DNA of 12,649 bases from an uncultured Coprococcus sp. (GTDB lineage Bacteria; Bacillota; Clostridia; Lachnospirales; Lachnospiraceae): positions 1-12,649 of the forward strand of contig URJI01000081.1 in assembly GCA_900548215.1 (NCBI GenBank), read 5' to 3'. The first letter of the stretch is position 1; each line of letters starts with the position of its first letter. Both the position numbers and the translations under genes were made by a program. Positions 6,369 through 12,649 of this stretch are shown in pieces. A model generated the notes under the pieces. The model saw only the letters and a program-made list of their open reading frames with translations. It made no database searches and had not been told where the DNA came from.

Positions 6369-8237
6369 TTATTTACTGCTTTCTGGAGCATTTTTGTTGC
6401 CAGAATCGTTTCCGTTTGTGTCTTCATTTTTGTGGAAAAATTCATACACTGCTTTTGCAGATGCCTTTGTCATTCCGCTCGGTATCTCTAGGTCTGCAAG
6501 GCTTGCGGCCCTGATTCCATCAATGTCCTTGAAGTATGCCAGAAGAGTCTTTCTTCTCGCCGGTCCGATACCCTCTATGTCATCAAGAACTGAGTGTATC
6601 TGCGATTTGCTTCGTAGACTTCTGTGGTATTCTATGGCAAAGCGGTGCGCCTCGTCCTGAAGCCTCGTTATCATATTGAAAGCCTGGGTTCCGGCAGGAA
6701 ATTCAATCTCTTTATTGTTGTAGTAAAGGCCTCTGGTTCTGTGGTGGTCATCCTTTACCATTCCACATACCGGGATCGACAGGCCGAGATTATCCAGAAC
6801 CTCAAGTGCGATATTTACCTGACCGCGTCCACCATCCATCATGAGTATGTCAGGAAATACATTGAATTTTTCGTCGGTGAAACGGCGGGTGAGGACCTCC
6901 TTCATACTTGCGTAATCATCAGGACCGTCGATGGTTCTGAGTTTGAATTTGCGGTAGTCATTTTTCTTGGCACGTCCGTTTTCAAATACAACCATGGATG
7001 CAACCGAGTGATAACCGCTTATGTGCGATATATCAAATGCTTCCAGTCGCCTTGCAGAAGGCACACCTATCAGATCTGCAAGCTCCCTTGCTGCTCCCTC
7101 GGTGCGTTCCTTTTCACGCTTTAATTTGTCTGCATCCTGGTTCATAACCAAAAATGCGTTGTCACGGGCGAGCTTTAGAAGTTTCTGCTTATCGCCCTTC
7201 TGCGGGATCACGATATGAACCTGGCTGCCTCTTCTTGCGCTGAGATATTCCTCGATGACTTCGGAATCCTCGATTGGCTGTTCTATGATGATCTCCTTTG
7301 GCAGATAAGGGGTGGAAGCGTAGTATTGTTTGAGAAATGATTCCATGATGGTGCTGTATTTCTCTGCATTTACTCCGCTCATGTGGTAGTGTTCCCTTCC
7401 TATCATCTTGCCCGTTCTGACAAAGAAGATGGATATAACGCATTCATTTGCATGGTCGGTAGCCATGGCTATGACATCTCGGTCGTCTGCCCTGGTATCT
7501 CCAACCCTCTGGGTGGTCTCTATATGCTGGATGCTTTTTATGAGATCCCGTATCTGGGCTGCTTCCTCAAATTCCATCTCTTCGGCGAGCTCCTTCATCT
7601 GCCTTTCAAGATCGCGGATTATATGTCCGTGGTTGCCATTTAAAAAGCTGATGGCATCTTGTATGTGGTTGTTATAGTCCTCCTTTGATATATATCCCTG
7701 GCATGGGGCATCACACTGCTTGATCTGGTGGTAAAGGCATGGTCTTTCCAGACCGATATCCTTTGGAAGATTGCGGTTGCAGCTCCTTATGTGATACAGT
7801 TTTTTTAAAAGCTCTATTATATCTTTCACAGCCCTGGAGTTGGTGTATGGCCCAAAGTATTTGGAGTGGTCACGCCTCATCTGGTGGCTATACAGAATGC
7901 GTGGGTAATCCTCCTCGACCGTGATCCTGATGTAGGGATAGCCCTTGTCGTCAGTGAGCATAGTGTTGTAGTGCGGGCGGTGTTCCTTTATGAGATTGCA
8001 CTCAAGTACAAGTGCTTCAATCTCGGAACCGCAGACGATATATTCAAACCATGCAATATGCGTCACCATCTTCTGTATCTTGGGAGATTTCTTGTACCCT
8101 GTCTGGAAATACTGATGGACCCTGTTGTAGAGGTCGATCGCTTTGCCGACATATATAATGTGATCCCCGGAATCGTGCATCAGATACACCCCTGGCACGT
8201 GGGGAAGCTTCTTAAGTTCTTCTTCAAAATCAAACAT
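6369..8237 (-). CDS. uvrC: Excinuclease ABC subunit C
   Basis: UvrC makes both incisions around bulky DNA lesions after UvrA/UvrB recognition. The 622 residues match the usual length. Order: GIY-YIG nuclease domain for the 3' cut (about 12-95, with PGVYLM and IIYVGKAIDL), a Cys-containing segment typical of UvrC (PCLYHQIKQCDAPC), UvrB-binding UVR helical hairpin (about 206-243), RNase H-like domain for the 5' cut with D402 (DISH), D468 (DGGRGQVN) and the DEAHRFAIEYHR block, tandem helix-hairpin-helix (about 549-600), and a hydrophilic tail. The start is the ATG at 8237: GAGGTG sits about 6-8 nt upstream, whereas the in-frame GTG at 8246 lies inside that Shine-Dalgarno. The gene is transcribed divergently from hprK and is followed on the same strand by the yfbR-like gene. 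Confidence 0.97.
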   Translation of the reverse strand: MFDFEEELKKLPHVPGVYLMHDSGDHIIYVGKAIDLYNRVHQYFQTGYKKSPKIQKMVTHIAWFEYIVCGSEIEALVLECNLIKEHRPHYNTMLTDDKGYPYIRITVEEDYPRILYSHQMRRDHSKYFGPYTNSRAVKDIIELLKKLYHIRSCNRNLPKDIGLERPCLYHQIKQCDAPCQGYISKEDYNNHIQDAISFLNGNHGHIIRDLERQMKELAEEMEFEEAAQIRDLIKSIQHIETTQRVGDTRADDRDVIAMATDHANECVISIFFVRTGKMIGREHYHMSGVNAEKYSTIMESFLKQYYASTPYLPKEIIIEQPIEDSEVIEEYLSARRGSQVHIVIPQKGDKQKLLKLARDNAFLVMNQDADKLKREKERTEGAARELADLIGVPSARRLEAFDISHISGYHSVASMVVFENGRAKKNDYRKFKLRTIDGPDDYASMKEVLTRRFTDEKFNVFPDILMMDGGRGQVNIALEVLDNLGLSIPVCGMVKDDHHRTRGLYYNNKEIEFPAGTQAFNMITRLQDEAHRFAIEYHRSLRSKSQIHSVLDDIEGIGPARRKTLLAYFKDIDGIRAASLADLEIPSGMTKASAKAVYEFFHKNEDTNGNDSGNKNAPESSK

Positions 8238-8262
8238 ATCTGTCACCTCAAAAATATAGTCT

Positions 8263-8292
8263 AGTATAGCACCTGCAAATGGTGCATGTCAT
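8263..8292 (-). promoter_or_regulatory. uvrC promoter with an inverted repeat in the spacer
   Basis: On the minus strand ATGACA (8292-8287) and TATACT (8268-8263) are separated by 18 nt; each hexamer matches consensus at five of six positions. The spacer contains the inverted repeat GCACC-n7-GGTGC (8269-8285), well placed to be an operator. It is not a recognisable Gram-positive LexA box (GAAC-n4-GTTC), so a link to the SOS response is not supported. Confidence 0.6.
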
Positions 8293-8324
8293 CTGGAAAA
8301 TGCATTAAAAATGGGTCGCTGTCC

Positions 8325-8354
8325 TTGACAACACTATTTGCACATAAGTATAAT
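8325..8354 (+). promoter_or_regulatory. hprK promoter
   Basis: Perfect TTGACA (8325-8330) and perfect TATAAT (8349-8354) with an 18-nt spacer. Transcription should start near 8361, leaving a leader of about 65 nt before the hprK ATG. The promoter is back to back with the uvrC promoter; the two -35 boxes are about 32 bp apart. It probably drives hprK and glcK. Confidence 0.8.
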
Positions 8355-8427
8355 TAATACCGATTATGACATAAAACAATAGGAAAGGAAGCTGATACTG
8401 ATACTTCAGTAATCACAAGGGATTTTT

Positions 8428-9378
8428 ATGGTTTATAGTGTTACAGTTACGCAGCTTATCGAGAAGATGAGCCTGAAAAATCATACGCCTGAGATAGATA
8501 CGGACAAGATCCTTATCCAGGATCCGGGTATGAATAGACCTGCGGTGCAGTTTGGTGGATTCTTCGAGCATTTTGATGCCGGAAGGATACAGATATGTGG
8601 TAACGTTGAGCATGCCTATGTGGCTGCCATGCATACTGAGGAGGAGAACAAAAGGATCATGGACGAGTTCTTCTCGTATAAGCCGCCATGCCTTATATTC
8701 TGCCGTGGCCTGGAGCCATATCCGTTCATCATAGAGATGGCGAAGAAGCACGGGGTACCGGTACTCACATCTGATGCCGTGACATCAGCATTTGTGCATG
8801 AGGTTGACAGATGGCTTCACGTGGAGCTTGCTCCAAGAATATCTGTCCATGCAGTTCTGGTCGATGTATACGGCGAGGGAGTTCTCATCATGGGTGAGAG
8901 CGGAATCGGTAAATCAGAGGCTGCTCTTGAACTTTTGAAGAGAGGCCACAGACTGGTTGCGGATGATGTTGTTGAGATCAAGAAGGTCAGTGACGCAACG
9001 CTCGTTGGACGTGCTCCTGATATAACCAGACATTTCATAGAACTCCGTGGTATAGGTATCATAGATGTCAAGTCTCTGTTCGGTGTTGAGTGTGTTAAGA
9101 TAGATCAGAATATCGATCTTGTCATCAATCTTGAGGAGTGGAGCAAGGATACGGAATATGACAGACTTGGCCTGGAGGACAACTATATGGAATTCCTTGG
9201 CAATAAGGTGGTATCACATAACATACCTATCAGACCGGGAAGAAATATAGCGATAATCGTAGAGTCTGCCGCAGTAAACCACAGACAGAAGAAGATGGGC
9301 TACAATGCAGCGCAGGAACTTTACAACAGAGTTACACAGAATATCATGAAGGGCAACGGAGGCAATTCAGACAAGTGA
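8428..9378 (+). CDS. hprK: HPr kinase/phosphorylase
   Basis: Bifunctional sensor enzyme that phosphorylates HPr on the regulatory serine using ATP or pyrophosphate, and removes that phosphate at high inorganic phosphate; the central switch of carbon catabolite repression in Firmicutes. The 316 residues have the normal two-domain plan: an N-terminal domain (about 1-130) and a C-terminal catalytic domain with the conserved SVHAVLVDVYG strand, P-loop GESGIGKS (156-163), D179/D180, the family signature ELRGIGIIDVKSLFG (from E205) and the late IRPGRN loop (R269-N273). The start at 8428 follows AAGGGA at about 6-nt spacing and gives the usual MVYSVTV opening. It is the first gene after a consensus promoter, with glcK 58 nt downstream and no terminator between. 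The pairing with a glucokinase fits a role in sugar sensing. Confidence 0.97.
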   Translation: MVYSVTVTQLIEKMSLKNHTPEIDTDKILIQDPGMNRPAVQFGGFFEHFDAGRIQICGNVEHAYVAAMHTEEENKRIMDEFFSYKPPCLIFCRGLEPYPFIIEMAKKHGVPVLTSDAVTSAFVHEVDRWLHVELAPRISVHAVLVDVYGEGVLIMGESGIGKSEAALELLKRGHRLVADDVVEIKKVSDATLVGRAPDITRHFIELRGIGIIDVKSLFGVECVKIDQNIDLVINLEEWSKDTEYDRLGLEDNYMEFLGNKVVSHNIPIRPGRNIAIIVESAAVNHRQKKMGYNAAQELYNRVTQNIMKGNGGNSDK

Positions 9379-9436
9379 TGATATATGCCGCAGATGGTTT
9401 ATATATATAGGGAGCAGAATGGAAGGAGAAAGAATC

Positions 9437-10378
9437 ATGTCAAAGTATGTATTTGGAGTAGATGTCGGAGGAACAACAGTTAAGATGGGTCTTTTCACAG
9501 CGGAGGGTGAACTTCTGGACAAGTGGGAGATAAAGACACGTACCGAGGATGGTGGCAAGTATGTGCTGCCTGATATTGCTGATTCAATAAAGAGCAAGAT
9601 GGCTGAGAAGAATATTGCAGCAGATGCTACGGAAGGTGTTGGAATTGGAGTTCCGGGACCGGTCAAGGAGGATGGAACAGTTTTAAAGTGTGTAAATCTT
9701 GGCTGGGGAATAATAAATGTTGAGGAAGAACTTGGCAAGCTTATTGATATGCCGGTAAAGGCAGGAAACGATGCAAATGTTGCAGCTCTCGGAGAGATGT
9801 GGCAGGGCGGCGGAAAAGGCCACAGCAATGTTGTCATGGTAACTCTTGGAACAGGTGTTGGCGGAGGAATCATTCTGAACGGAAGGATGCTCTTTGGTGT
9901 GAACGGAGCAGGCGGAGAGATCGGTCATATATGTGTGGATGAGGATGAGAGCGAGATCTGCGGATGTGGCAACAGGGGATGTCTTGAGCAGTATACATCT
10001 GCTACAGGTGTCGTAAGGCTTGCTACAAGAGCTATGGCTGCTTCTGATAAGAAGTCAGCACTCAGAGATCTTGAGACTGTTACTGCAAAGGATGTGTTTG
10101 ACCTTGCAAAGGCAGGCGATGAACTTGCTGGAGAGGTTGTGGACAAGCAGGCTCATATACTTGGAAGAACCCTTGCACAGATTGCATGTGTAGTGGATCC
10201 TGAGATATTTGTAATAGGCGGAGGAGTGTCAAGGGCCGGAGCGATACTCACAGATGCTGTAAAAGAGTATTTTGTAAAGTATGCATTCCATGCTTGCCGC
10301 GGAACAGAGTTTGCGCTTGCTGAGCTTGGAAATGATGCAGGTATATATGGCGCAGCACGCAGTATACTTGGCAGATAG
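9437..10378 (+). CDS. glcK: ROK-family glucokinase
   Basis: Cytoplasmic kinase, predicted to phosphorylate glucose to glucose 6-phosphate. The 313 residues carry the full ROK pattern: phosphate loop DVGGTTVKMG near the N-terminus, GIGVPGPV, the GNDANVAALGE sugar-site block, TLGTGVGGGIILNG, and the zinc site H164 with C175-x-C177-x4-C182 (GCGNRGCLEQY). The start at 9437 is preferred over an in-frame ATG at 9419 because AGGAG (9424-9428) lies 8 nt upstream and the protein then begins MSKYVFGVDVGG. It follows hprK in the same apparent operon. ROK sugar specificity is hard to read from sequence; glucose is the likely substrate because of the strong similarity in motifs to glucokinases and the hprK linkage. 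No N-terminal helix-turn-helix is present, so it is not a ROK repressor. Confidence 0.92.
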   Translation: MSKYVFGVDVGGTTVKMGLFTAEGELLDKWEIKTRTEDGGKYVLPDIADSIKSKMAEKNIAADATEGVGIGVPGPVKEDGTVLKCVNLGWGIINVEEELGKLIDMPVKAGNDANVAALGEMWQGGGKGHSNVVMVTLGTGVGGGIILNGRMLFGVNGAGGEIGHICVDEDESEICGCGNRGCLEQYTSATGVVRLATRAMAASDKKSALRDLETVTAKDVFDLAKAGDELAGEVVDKQAHILGRTLAQIACVVDPEIFVIGGGVSRAGAILTDAVKEYFVKYAFHACRGTEFALAELGNDAGIYGAARSILGR

Positions 10379-10483
10379 GAATGAGAATTTATATGTTTGG
10401 TAATTATTAACAGTGGTTTTTGTTAATTTATCCAATATGATTTGAAAAGACGTCGAATTTCTATTGATTTTTGATATTGAATT

Positions 10484-10560
10484 ATAAAAGTCTTTAATGT
10501 ATGATGAGTTTATTAGCTAGCGTTAGCTTGGCTTTAAGTACATTAAAGACTTTTATTTTG
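10484..10560 (+). terminator. Long perfect inverted repeat, probable glcK terminator
   Basis: The arms 10484-10501 (ATAAAAGTCTTTAATGTA) and 10539-10556 are perfectly complementary over 18 bp, with a further U-G closing pair. The 37-nt loop has its own small hairpin (AGCTA-GCGT-TAGCT, 10515-10528). TTTTATTTTG spans the end of the right arm (10551-10560), so it can act as a terminator about 105 nt after the glcK stop. The stem is unusually AT-rich for a terminator (4 G/C pairs of 18). CTTTAA at 10532-10537 can pair instead with TTAAAG in the right arm, giving a competing fold. Confidence 0.6.
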
Positions 10561-10627
10561 TGTCATCACATGGTGTGTGTGGGGGAAAAAGCAGTTTCAT
10601 GTTATGGGGGTGCTTTTAATTTTGCAT

Positions 10628-10656
10628 TTGCATCATGGAATGATAGCAGGAATAAT
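10628..10656 (+). promoter_or_regulatory. Weak candidate promoter for murB
   Basis: TTGCAT (10628-10633), a 17-nt spacer, then AATAAT (10651-10656). Only the TTG of the -35 fits consensus, while the -10 matches five of six. Some promoter is expected here because a terminator-like element lies upstream, but this one is tentative. Confidence 0.25.
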
Positions 10657-10686
10657 ATTATAAGTGATTAGATATATGAGGTATAT

Positions 10687-11601
10687 ATGTCAGATACAGA
10701 TATATTAGGAAAACTTCAGGATATAGTGGGAAGCGATAATATAGTTTCCGATGAACCTATGAGGAAACACACCACATTCAGGATAGGCGGCAATGCCGAT
10801 ACATTTGTCAGACCGGAATCTAAGGAACAGATAGCTGAGATACTCAGACTGTGCAGGAAACAGGATGTGCCATATTTCATACTTGGCAATGGAAGCAATC
10901 TTCTCGTCGGCGACAGAGGATTCCGAGGCGTCGTCATAAACATTATGGACAATATGAATGATATCAAAGTTGACGGCGGTATCATAAAGGCTCAGGCGGG
11001 AGCGATGCTCATAAAGGTGAGCAGAGCGGCCAGGGACAATTCACTGACAGGGCTGGAGTTTGCGTCCGGTATACCCGGAACCATCGGCGGCGCTATATAT
11101 ATGAATGCCGGAGCTTACGGCGGTGAGATGAAGGATGTCGTGACCCAGGTGACAGCTATGGATGCTGAAGGTGAGATATACACATTTGGCACTGATGAGC
11201 TGGAGTTTTCATATAGACACAGTGTGATCCAGCAGAGAGATCTCATAGTGCTTGATGTAACTATGAAACTTGCAGCGGGTGATCAGAAGATTATAGATGA
11301 CAGGATGAGCGAGCTTGCAGTGGCAAGAAGGACAAAACAGCCTCTTGAGTATCCTTCTGCAGGGTCTACATTCAAGAGACCTGAGGGATATTTTGCAGGA
11401 AAGCTTATCATGGATGCAGGACTTCGCGGCTACAGGGTAGGAGATGCCCAGGTGTCAGAGAAACATTGCGGTTTTGTTGTAAACAGAGGCAATGCGACAG
11501 CAGATGATGTGATAAAACTCATAGATGATGTCAAAGCTAAGGTTTCTGAGGAATATGACGTAGTCCTCGAGCCTGAGGTGAGAATGATCGGAGAGTTTTG
11601 A
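10687..11601 (+). CDS. murB: UDP-N-acetylenolpyruvoylglucosamine reductase MurB
   Basis: FAD- and NADPH-dependent enzyme that reduces the enolpyruvyl group to give UDP-N-acetylmuramic acid, a committed step of peptidoglycan precursor synthesis in the cytoplasm. The 304 residues are the length of the type II (Gram-positive) MurB. FAD-binding motifs are visible: HTTFRIGGNADTFVRP, YFILGNGSNLLV, and LEFASGIPGTIGGAIYMNAG. Catalytic residues fit: R177 in YRHS, S227 in the AGSTFKRP loop (proton donor), and E297 in the C-terminal LEPEVRMIG. The ATG is preceded by GAGG at 5-nt spacing. rapZ follows after 37 nt with no terminator. The gene is complete with nothing missing. Confidence 0.97.
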   Translation: MSDTDILGKLQDIVGSDNIVSDEPMRKHTTFRIGGNADTFVRPESKEQIAEILRLCRKQDVPYFILGNGSNLLVGDRGFRGVVINIMDNMNDIKVDGGIIKAQAGAMLIKVSRAARDNSLTGLEFASGIPGTIGGAIYMNAGAYGGEMKDVVTQVTAMDAEGEIYTFGTDELEFSYRHSVIQQRDLIVLDVTMKLAAGDQKIIDDRMSELAVARRTKQPLEYPSAGSTFKRPEGYFAGKLIMDAGLRGYRVGDAQVSEKHCGFVVNRGNATADDVIKLIDDVKAKVSEEYDVVLEPEVRMIGEF

Positions 11602-11638
11602 GACAGTATATTGACAGCATGAAGAGGGGGCCGGATAT

Positions 11639-12517
11639 ATGAGATTTATAATTGTGACAGGTATGAGTGGTGCAGGAAAAGCTACAGCGCTTAAGACATT
11701 GGAGGATCGAGGATTCTTCTGCGTAGACAATCTGCCTATCCAGCTCATAAAGAGATTTGCAGAGATAGCGTATGACTCGGAGATTCAGGTGGATGATGTG
11801 GCTATCAGTGTGGATATCAGAAGCGGAAGAGCTCTGTCTCAGCTCAATTCATGCCTTGCAGAGATAAAGAGAGAGGGCATGCAGTACGAGATTCTTTTTG
11901 TAGAGTGCTCAGATGCAACCCTTGTGAAAAGATATAAAGAGACAAGAAGAAATCATCCGCTCTCAGTTAAGGGGAGCCGTATTATAGATGGCATAAAGAA
12001 AGAAAGAGAGCTGATAGGCTTCCTTAAGGAAGAGGCAGATTATATTATAGATACAACCAATCTCCTTGTAAGGGAATTTAAGGCAGAGTTGGATAAGATA
12101 TTTGTCCAGAACGAGGATTATGCGAACTTTATAGTTACAGTCATGTCGTTTGGTTTCAAATATGGCATCCCAAGGGATTCGGATATTGTTCAGGATGTAA
12201 GATTTTTGCCAAATCCATATTATGACCTTGCGTTGCGTGATAAAACAGGTAATGACAAGGAGATACAGGATTTTGTACTTAATTGCAGTGAAGGACCGGA
12301 GTTCCTGGATAAGTTCACGGATCTGATCACATTTCTTATCCCTAATTACATAAAAGAAGGGAAAAATCAGCTTGTGATATCGATAGGATGCACAGGAGGC
12401 AAGCACAGGTCGGTGACGATTGCGAATGCTGTTTACAGCAGACTTCAAAAGTCAAAATACACAGTGAGAATCCTGCATAGAGATATAGCAAAGGATTCTA
12501 TTGTAAAGAAAGTATAG
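11639..12517 (+). CDS. rapZ: RapZ/YvcJ-family nucleotide-binding protein (RNase adapter family)
   Basis: RapZ family P-loop protein. In E. coli RapZ guides RNase E to the small RNA GlmZ and so controls GlcN6P synthase; in Bacillus the homologue YvcJ binds and hydrolyses nucleotides and affects competence. The role in Clostridia is not settled. The 292 residues cover the whole protein: N-terminal P-loop domain with GMSGAGK (8-14), the FFCVDNLP signature (26-33), and a C-terminal domain with GCTGGKHRSV (250-259). The residue after the P-loop Lys is Ala (A15) where Ser/Thr is the rule; T16 follows. The start at 11639 has a GAGGGGG stretch upstream. It lies between murB and whiA, 31 nt before the latter. 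The proximity to murB agrees with a link to amino-sugar and cell-wall precursor supply, which is inference. Confidence 0.94.
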   Translation: MRFIIVTGMSGAGKATALKTLEDRGFFCVDNLPIQLIKRFAEIAYDSEIQVDDVAISVDIRSGRALSQLNSCLAEIKREGMQYEILFVECSDATLVKRYKETRRNHPLSVKGSRIIDGIKKERELIGFLKEEADYIIDTTNLLVREFKAELDKIFVQNEDYANFIVTVMSFGFKYGIPRDSDIVQDVRFLPNPYYDLALRDKTGNDKEIQDFVLNCSEGPEFLDKFTDLITFLIPNYIKEGKNQLVISIGCTGGKHRSVTIANAVYSRLQKSKYTVRILHRDIAKDSIVKKV

Positions 12518-12548
12518 TTTATAACAGATAATAATAACGGGTGATAAA

Positions 12549-12649
12549 GTGTCGTTTTCTTCAGATGTAAAAGCCGAACTTTCGGGAAGCGTTTCCGGTG
12601 CGAGACACTGTCAGATAGCAGAACTTGCAGCCATGATATCCATGGTAGC
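12549..12649 (+). CDS. whiA: WhiA family regulator, N-terminal part (3' end outside window)
   Basis: A GTG start at 12549 opens a frame that runs off the right edge with 33 visible residues. The beginning MSFSSDVKAELSG, followed by RHCQIAELAAMI, is the characteristic WhiA N-terminus (a LAGLIDADG-derived fold that in full-length proteins is joined to a C-terminal DNA-binding helix-turn-helix). WhiA controls sporulation genes in Streptomyces and influences division and chromosome segregation in Bacillus. GGGTG lies about 5 nt upstream as ribosome binding site. Its place directly after rapZ is the expected context. Confidence 0.9.
   Translation, partial: MSFSSDVKAELSGSVSGARHCQIAELAAMISMV

Larger units (their letters stand above)
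10379..10686. other. Intergenic spacer glcK-murB
   Basis: This 308-bp AT-rich stretch has no credible coding frame. It holds an ATTAACA/TGTTAAT inverted repeat (10406-10412 / 10421-10427, 8-nt loop) just after glcK, the 73-bp palindromic element described separately (10484-10556), a G-rich run (10578-10585), a weak AAAAGCA/TGCTTTT inverted repeat (10587-10617) and a poor candidate promoter for murB. It separates the hprK-glcK unit from the murB-rapZ-whiA unit. Confidence 0.7.

Noticed and set aside
8391..8410. CTGATACTGATAC direct repeat and ACTGA/TCAGT inverted repeat in the hprK leader
   Set aside because: Too short (five base pairs) and without a T tract or known motif; probably chance.
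10587..10617. AAAAGCA / TGCTTTT inverted repeat in the glcK-murB spacer
   Set aside because: Seven mostly A-T pairs around a 17-nt loop, with the T run interrupted; too weak to call a terminator when a far better element lies just upstream.
1..12649. CRISPR array, tRNA/rRNA genes, insertion sequences, prophage or defence islands
   Set aside because: No regularly spaced repeats, tRNA-like cloverleaf, transposase motif or phage gene was found on either strand by eye.

Overview
The window looks like chromosomal core DNA of a low-to-mid G+C Firmicute of class Clostridia, most likely a Lachnospiraceae-type gut anaerobe. The main reason is the run hprK - ROK glucokinase - murB - rapZ - whiA with uvrC divergent just upstream, an order familiar from Clostridia. 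Strong AGGAGG/GAGGTG ribosome binding sites, sigma-A-like promoters (one TTGACA-18-TATAAT) and frequent ATA/AGA codons agree with this. No tRNA, rRNA, CRISPR array, insertion sequence, phage gene or classical defence system was seen.

Layout. (1) Bases 1-715 hold the C-terminal end of a surface protein made of fibronectin type III domains. It is cut by the left edge and converges on a minus-strand gene (782-1522) for a zinc-dependent phospholipase C-like protein; a bidirectional terminator lies between them. (2) Bases 1679-5632 hold three plus-strand genes: two tandem, diverged paralogues of unrecognised membrane-anchored proteins, the second with an added N-terminal zinc ribbon, and then ftsH. 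(3) On the minus strand, uvrC (8237-6369) is followed by a YfbR-type 5'-deoxynucleotidase (6312-5623), whose 3' end overlaps the ftsH 3' end by 10 bp. (4) From 8428 to the right edge the plus strand carries hprK, glcK, a roughly 300-bp spacer with a striking palindromic element, murB, rapZ and the first 33 codons of whiA.

How the genes fit together. hprK (serine phosphorylation of HPr, carbon catabolite control) and glcK (glucose phosphorylation) form a sugar-sensing pair. murB (peptidoglycan precursor), rapZ and whiA form a second block tied to envelope synthesis and cell-cycle regulation. uvrC (nucleotide excision repair) and yfbR (dNMP dephosphorylation) both bear on DNA and nucleotide quality. 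ftsH is the membrane AAA+ protease.

Most of the window is ordinary housekeeping DNA. The least explained part is the tandem paralogue pair upstream of ftsH. Next come the 73-bp palindromic element between glcK and murB, the repeat-built N-terminus of the YfbR homologue, and the divergent uvrC/hprK control region with an inverted repeat inside the uvrC promoter. I found no convincing evidence for a wholly new multi-gene system; the paralogue pair with ftsH is the best candidate for something undescribed.
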